16,674 nucleotides of DNA from an uncultured Elioraea sp. (lineage in GTDB: Bacteria; Pseudomonadota; Alphaproteobacteria; Acetobacterales; Acetobacteraceae). The notes under the pieces are model-generated. The model saw only the letters and a program-made list of their open reading frames with translations, did not search any database and was not told where the DNA came from. The stretch is from positions 1-16,674 of the forward strand of contig CALKJX010000310.1 of assembly GCA_937995555.1 (NCBI GenBank), written 5' to 3'. This document shows, one piece after another, positions 14,492-16,674 of this stretch (the first letter of the stretch is position 1; each line of letters begins with the position of its first letter). The translations under genes and the position numbers were made by a program.

Positions 14492-15637
14492 CTACGCCTC
14501 TGCCTGCTCGCCCTCGATCTCCACCGCCCGGTGGACGTGCACGCTCATCAGCACGCCAAAGCCGATCAGCACCGTGATCATGGCCGACCCGCCATGGCTG
14601 ATCAGCGGCAGCGGCACCCCGCCGACCGGGATCATCCCCATCACCATGGCGATGTTGACGAACACATAGAGCGCGAAATTGACCGAAATCCCGGCCGCCA
14701 CCAGCCGGCCGAACTGATGCCGGCAGGCGAGCGCGATCGCGAGACCATAGAACACCACCAGCAGGATCAACGCCATCACCGAGGCCGCGCCCACGAACCC
14801 CAACTCCTCCGCCAGCATGGTGAATATGAAGTCGGTCTGCTTCTCCGGCAGGAAGTTCAGCTGGCTCTGGGTGCCTTGGCCGAAGCCGCGGCCGAACATC
14901 CCGCCCGCCCCGAGCGCGATCTTCGACTGGATCACGTGGTAGCCGGCGCCGAGGGGATCGCTCTCGGGATCGAGAAAGGTGAGGATGCGCTGGCGCTGGT
15001 AGTCGTGCAGGCGGTCATAGACGATCGGTGCGGCGACCCCCGCCACCCCGATCACGGCAGCGAATTTCCACCAGCGCACCCCGGCGGCGAAGAACACCGC
15101 TCCGCCCACCACCACCGTGATCACCGCATTGCCGAGATTGGGCTGCTTCAGCACCAGCCCGGCCGGGATCAGGATCGCGATCAGCGGCGGAATCAGGAAC
15201 AGCGGGTTGCCCACACGTTCGAGGCTCGCGCGATGGAACCAGCGCGCGAGCGCGATCACCAGCAGGATCTTCATCAGCTCGGAGGGCTGGAGGTGGAACC
15301 CGCCAAGGTCGAGCCATCGCTGCGCTCCCTTGCCCACCTGGCCGTGCAACGCCACCAGCACCAGCAGGCCGATGCCGACCAGATAGAGCGGCCAGGCGAG
15401 GCGCAGGATGATGCGGATATCGATCTTGGCGATGCCGATCATGATCAGCACGCCGAAGCCGAAGCGCAGGCCGTGGCGGAACGCCCAGGGCTCAGGGTTC
15501 AGTCCGGCCGCGGAGTAGAGCATCGCGTAACCGACGCCCGCCATCAGCCCGAGCAGCAGCACGAAGGTCCAGCTGACGGAGCCGAGCTTCTCCGTCAGCG
15601 TCATCCCCCGCTCGCGCGAGAGGCGCCGCTCGATCAT
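14492..15637 (-). CDS. rodA: RodA (MrdB), SEDS peptidoglycan glycosyltransferase
   Basis: A 381-residue multi-spanning inner-membrane protein of the SEDS family that polymerises lipid II during lateral wall growth, paired with PBP2. Around ten hydrophobic segments are visible. Conserved stretches are AQRWLDLGGFHLQPSELMK (105-123), PEKQTDFIFTMLAEELGF (264-281; D269 matches the essential Asp, E. coli D262) and the C-terminal PVGGVPLPLISHGGSAM. The usual QPDLGT motif reads QPNLGN here (165-170). ATG 15637 overlaps the mrdA TGA as ATGA, fixing the start; the frame is open further upstream only as an antisense-free shadow inside mrdA. The length agrees with the family. mrdA-rodA are co-translated. 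Confidence 0.96.
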   Translation of the reverse strand: MIERRLSRERGMTLTEKLGSVSWTFVLLLGLMAGVGYAMLYSAAGLNPEPWAFRHGLRFGFGVLIMIGIAKIDIRIILRLAWPLYLVGIGLLVLVALHGQVGKGAQRWLDLGGFHLQPSELMKILLVIALARWFHRASLERVGNPLFLIPPLIAILIPAGLVLKQPNLGNAVITVVVGGAVFFAAGVRWWKFAAVIGVAGVAAPIVYDRLHDYQRQRILTFLDPESDPLGAGYHVIQSKIALGAGGMFGRGFGQGTQSQLNFLPEKQTDFIFTMLAEELGFVGAASVMALILLVVFYGLAIALACRHQFGRLVAAGISVNFALYVFVNIAMVMGMIPVGGVPLPLISHGGSAMITVLIGFGVLMSVHVHRAVEIEGEQAEA

Positions 15638-16674
15638 CGCTCGCGCCGCGCCGCCGCCGCGACCTGCAACGACGGCGCGGGTGCGCTGTCGCGCCGGGCC
15701 GGGTCGCGCAACAGCGTCTCGGCCATGATGTCGCGCGCCACCGGCGCGGCCGCGGCCGAGCCGCCGCCGCCATGCTCGATGATCACCGCGCAGGCATAGA
15801 CGGGATTCTCGACCGGGGCGAAGCCGACGAACAGCGCATGGTGGCGCCACTCATAGGGCAGGTCCTGCTGGCGGCGCAGGCCACGCTCGCGCTCGGCCAT
15901 CGTGATGCGCCGCACCTGGGTGGTGCCGGTCTTGCCGCCCATCGACGCCCCGACCTCGGGCAGCAGGCGGCTTGCCCAGGCGGTGCCACCGCGCTCGTTC
16001 ACCACCCCGGCCATGGCATCACGAATCAGCTTCAGATGCGCCTCGGGGATCCCGACCATCGGCCAGTCCTCGGGCCGCGCGCCGCGCACGAGCTGCCCGC
16101 CGATCGCGCGCGTCAGGTGCGGCTCGATCGCCCGCCCGCCATTGACCATCCGCGCCGTCATCACCGCGAGCTGCAATGGCGTGGTCTGGATGAAGCCCTG
16201 GCCGATCCCATGCACCAGCGTCTCGCCCTGCTGCCAGGGCACACCCTGGGTCGCACGCTTCCAGGCGCGCGTCGGCACCAGCCCAGCGCGCGCGCCGGGC
16301 AGCTCGATCCCCGGCTCGACACCCAGGCCGAAGCGGTTGGCCATGGCCGCGATCCGGTCGATCCCGGTGCGCTTGGCGACCTCGTAGAAGTAGCAGTCGC
16401 AGGACTGCTTGATCGCCTCGCGCATGTCGAGCCAGCCATGGCCGCCGCGCCGCCAGCAGTGGAACTTGGCATCGCCGAGCTGGGTCAGCCCGGCGCAGAA
16501 GATGCGCTCCCCCGGGCTGACGACGCGCGCCTCCAGGGCCGCCAGGGCGACAACCATCTTGAAGGTTGAGCCGGGCGCGTAGAGCCCGGCGATCGCCTTG
16601 TTGATCAGGGGCGCGCGGCGGTTGGTGGTCCATTCGCGCCACTGCGCGGCCGAGACGCCGCTGTCGAACAGCGA
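15634..16674 (-). CDS. mrdA: Penicillin-binding protein 2 (PBP2, MrdA), C-terminal part, partial
   Basis: The last 346 residues of the class B transpeptidase that crosslinks peptidoglycan in the elongasome with RodA and MreBCD. The gene begins outside the right edge. The acyl-enzyme motif STFK is at 16569-16558 (visible residues 36-39, preceded by LYAPG). The second motif is S-C-D (91-93, QSCDCYFYEVAKR, typical of PBP2) and the third is KTGT (248-251, MGGKTGTTQV). GIGQGFIQTTPLQLAVM (157-173) and HALFVGFAPVENP are also characteristic. The active site is complete. The C-terminal tail after the transpeptidase domain is short and Ala/Arg-rich. Its stop overlaps the rodA start by 4 nt. Confidence 0.96.
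   Translation of the reverse strand, partial: SLFDSGVSAAQWREWTTNRRAPLINKAIAGLYAPGSTFKMVVALAALEARVVSPGERIFCAGLTQLGDAKFHCWRRGGHGWLDMREAIKQSCDCYFYEVAKRTGIDRIAAMANRFGLGVEPGIELPGARAGLVPTRAWKRATQGVPWQQGETLVHGIGQGFIQTTPLQLAVMTARMVNGGRAIEPHLTRAIGGQLVRGARPEDWPMVGIPEAHLKLIRDAMAGVVNERGGTAWASRLLPEVGASMGGKTGTTQVRRITMAERERGLRRQQDLPYEWRHHALFVGFAPVENPVYACAVIIEHGGGGSAAAAPVARDIMAETLLRDPARRDSAPAPSLQVAAAARRER

Noticed and set aside
14531..15799. A 422-codon plus-strand open frame opposite rodA
   Set aside because: His/Gln/Arg-rich shadow of the rodA membrane segments, with no ribosome-binding site or family motif.

Overview
The window looks like chromosomal DNA of a high-GC alphaproteobacterium, most likely Rhodospirillales/Acetobacteraceae. 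This rests on the very GC-rich codon use, a TRAP-type sugar-acid catabolic cluster, a phn cluster with a DUF1045 gene, and an mrdA-rodA pair. The lineage is an inference; no marker gene fixes it. Coding density is very high and no stretch over 300 bases lacks a gene.

Region 1 (1-5826) is a sugar-acid uptake and catabolism island. It holds a TRAP small permease subunit (dctQ-type, partial, minus), a mandelate-racemase-type enolase-superfamily dehydratase (plus), a TRAP periplasmic binding protein (dctP-type, minus), a UxaA/altronate dehydratase-family enzyme (plus), and a minus-strand pair: an SDR dehydrogenase resembling BDH2/DHRS6 and 2-keto-3-deoxy-L-fuconate dehydrogenases, followed by a fumarylacetoacetate-hydrolase-family enzyme resembling 2,4-diketo-3-deoxy-L-fuconate/rhamnonate hydrolases. 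A coherent reading is: import of an acid sugar by TRAP, dehydration to a 2-keto-3-deoxy acid, oxidation by the SDR to a 2,4-diketo acid, and hydrolytic cleavage by the FAH enzyme to pyruvate plus a small hydroxy acid. Genes alternate in strand, with hairpins between convergent pairs and short divergent promoter regions.

Region 2 (5890-14279) is a carbon-phosphorus lyase (phosphonate degradation) locus. phnF (GntR/UTRA repressor) and a divergent phnM paralogue lie on the minus strand. phnG-H-I-J-K-L-M and a DUF1045 2H-phosphoesterase-like gene form a plus-strand operon in which successive genes overlap or lie 3 nt apart. The phnF-phnG intergenic region carries a promoter-like sequence, a candidate HutC/PhnF-type operator and a Pho-box-like direct repeat. 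No phnN, phnP or phnCDE transporter is present in the window.

Region 3 (14365-16674) is housekeeping: tRNA-Lys(CUU) with its own promoter and encoded CCA, then rodA and the C-terminal part of mrdA (PBP2), overlapping by 4 nt, for lateral cell-wall synthesis. The tRNA marks the border between the accessory-looking catabolic region and the conserved cell-shape genes.

I found no wholly new system. The most unusual points are the divergent second phnM next to phnF, the DUF1045 protein as possible replacement for PhnP/PhnN functions, the enolase gene lying inverted between two TRAP genes, and a RodA with Asn instead of the usual Asp in its QPDLGT-type motif.
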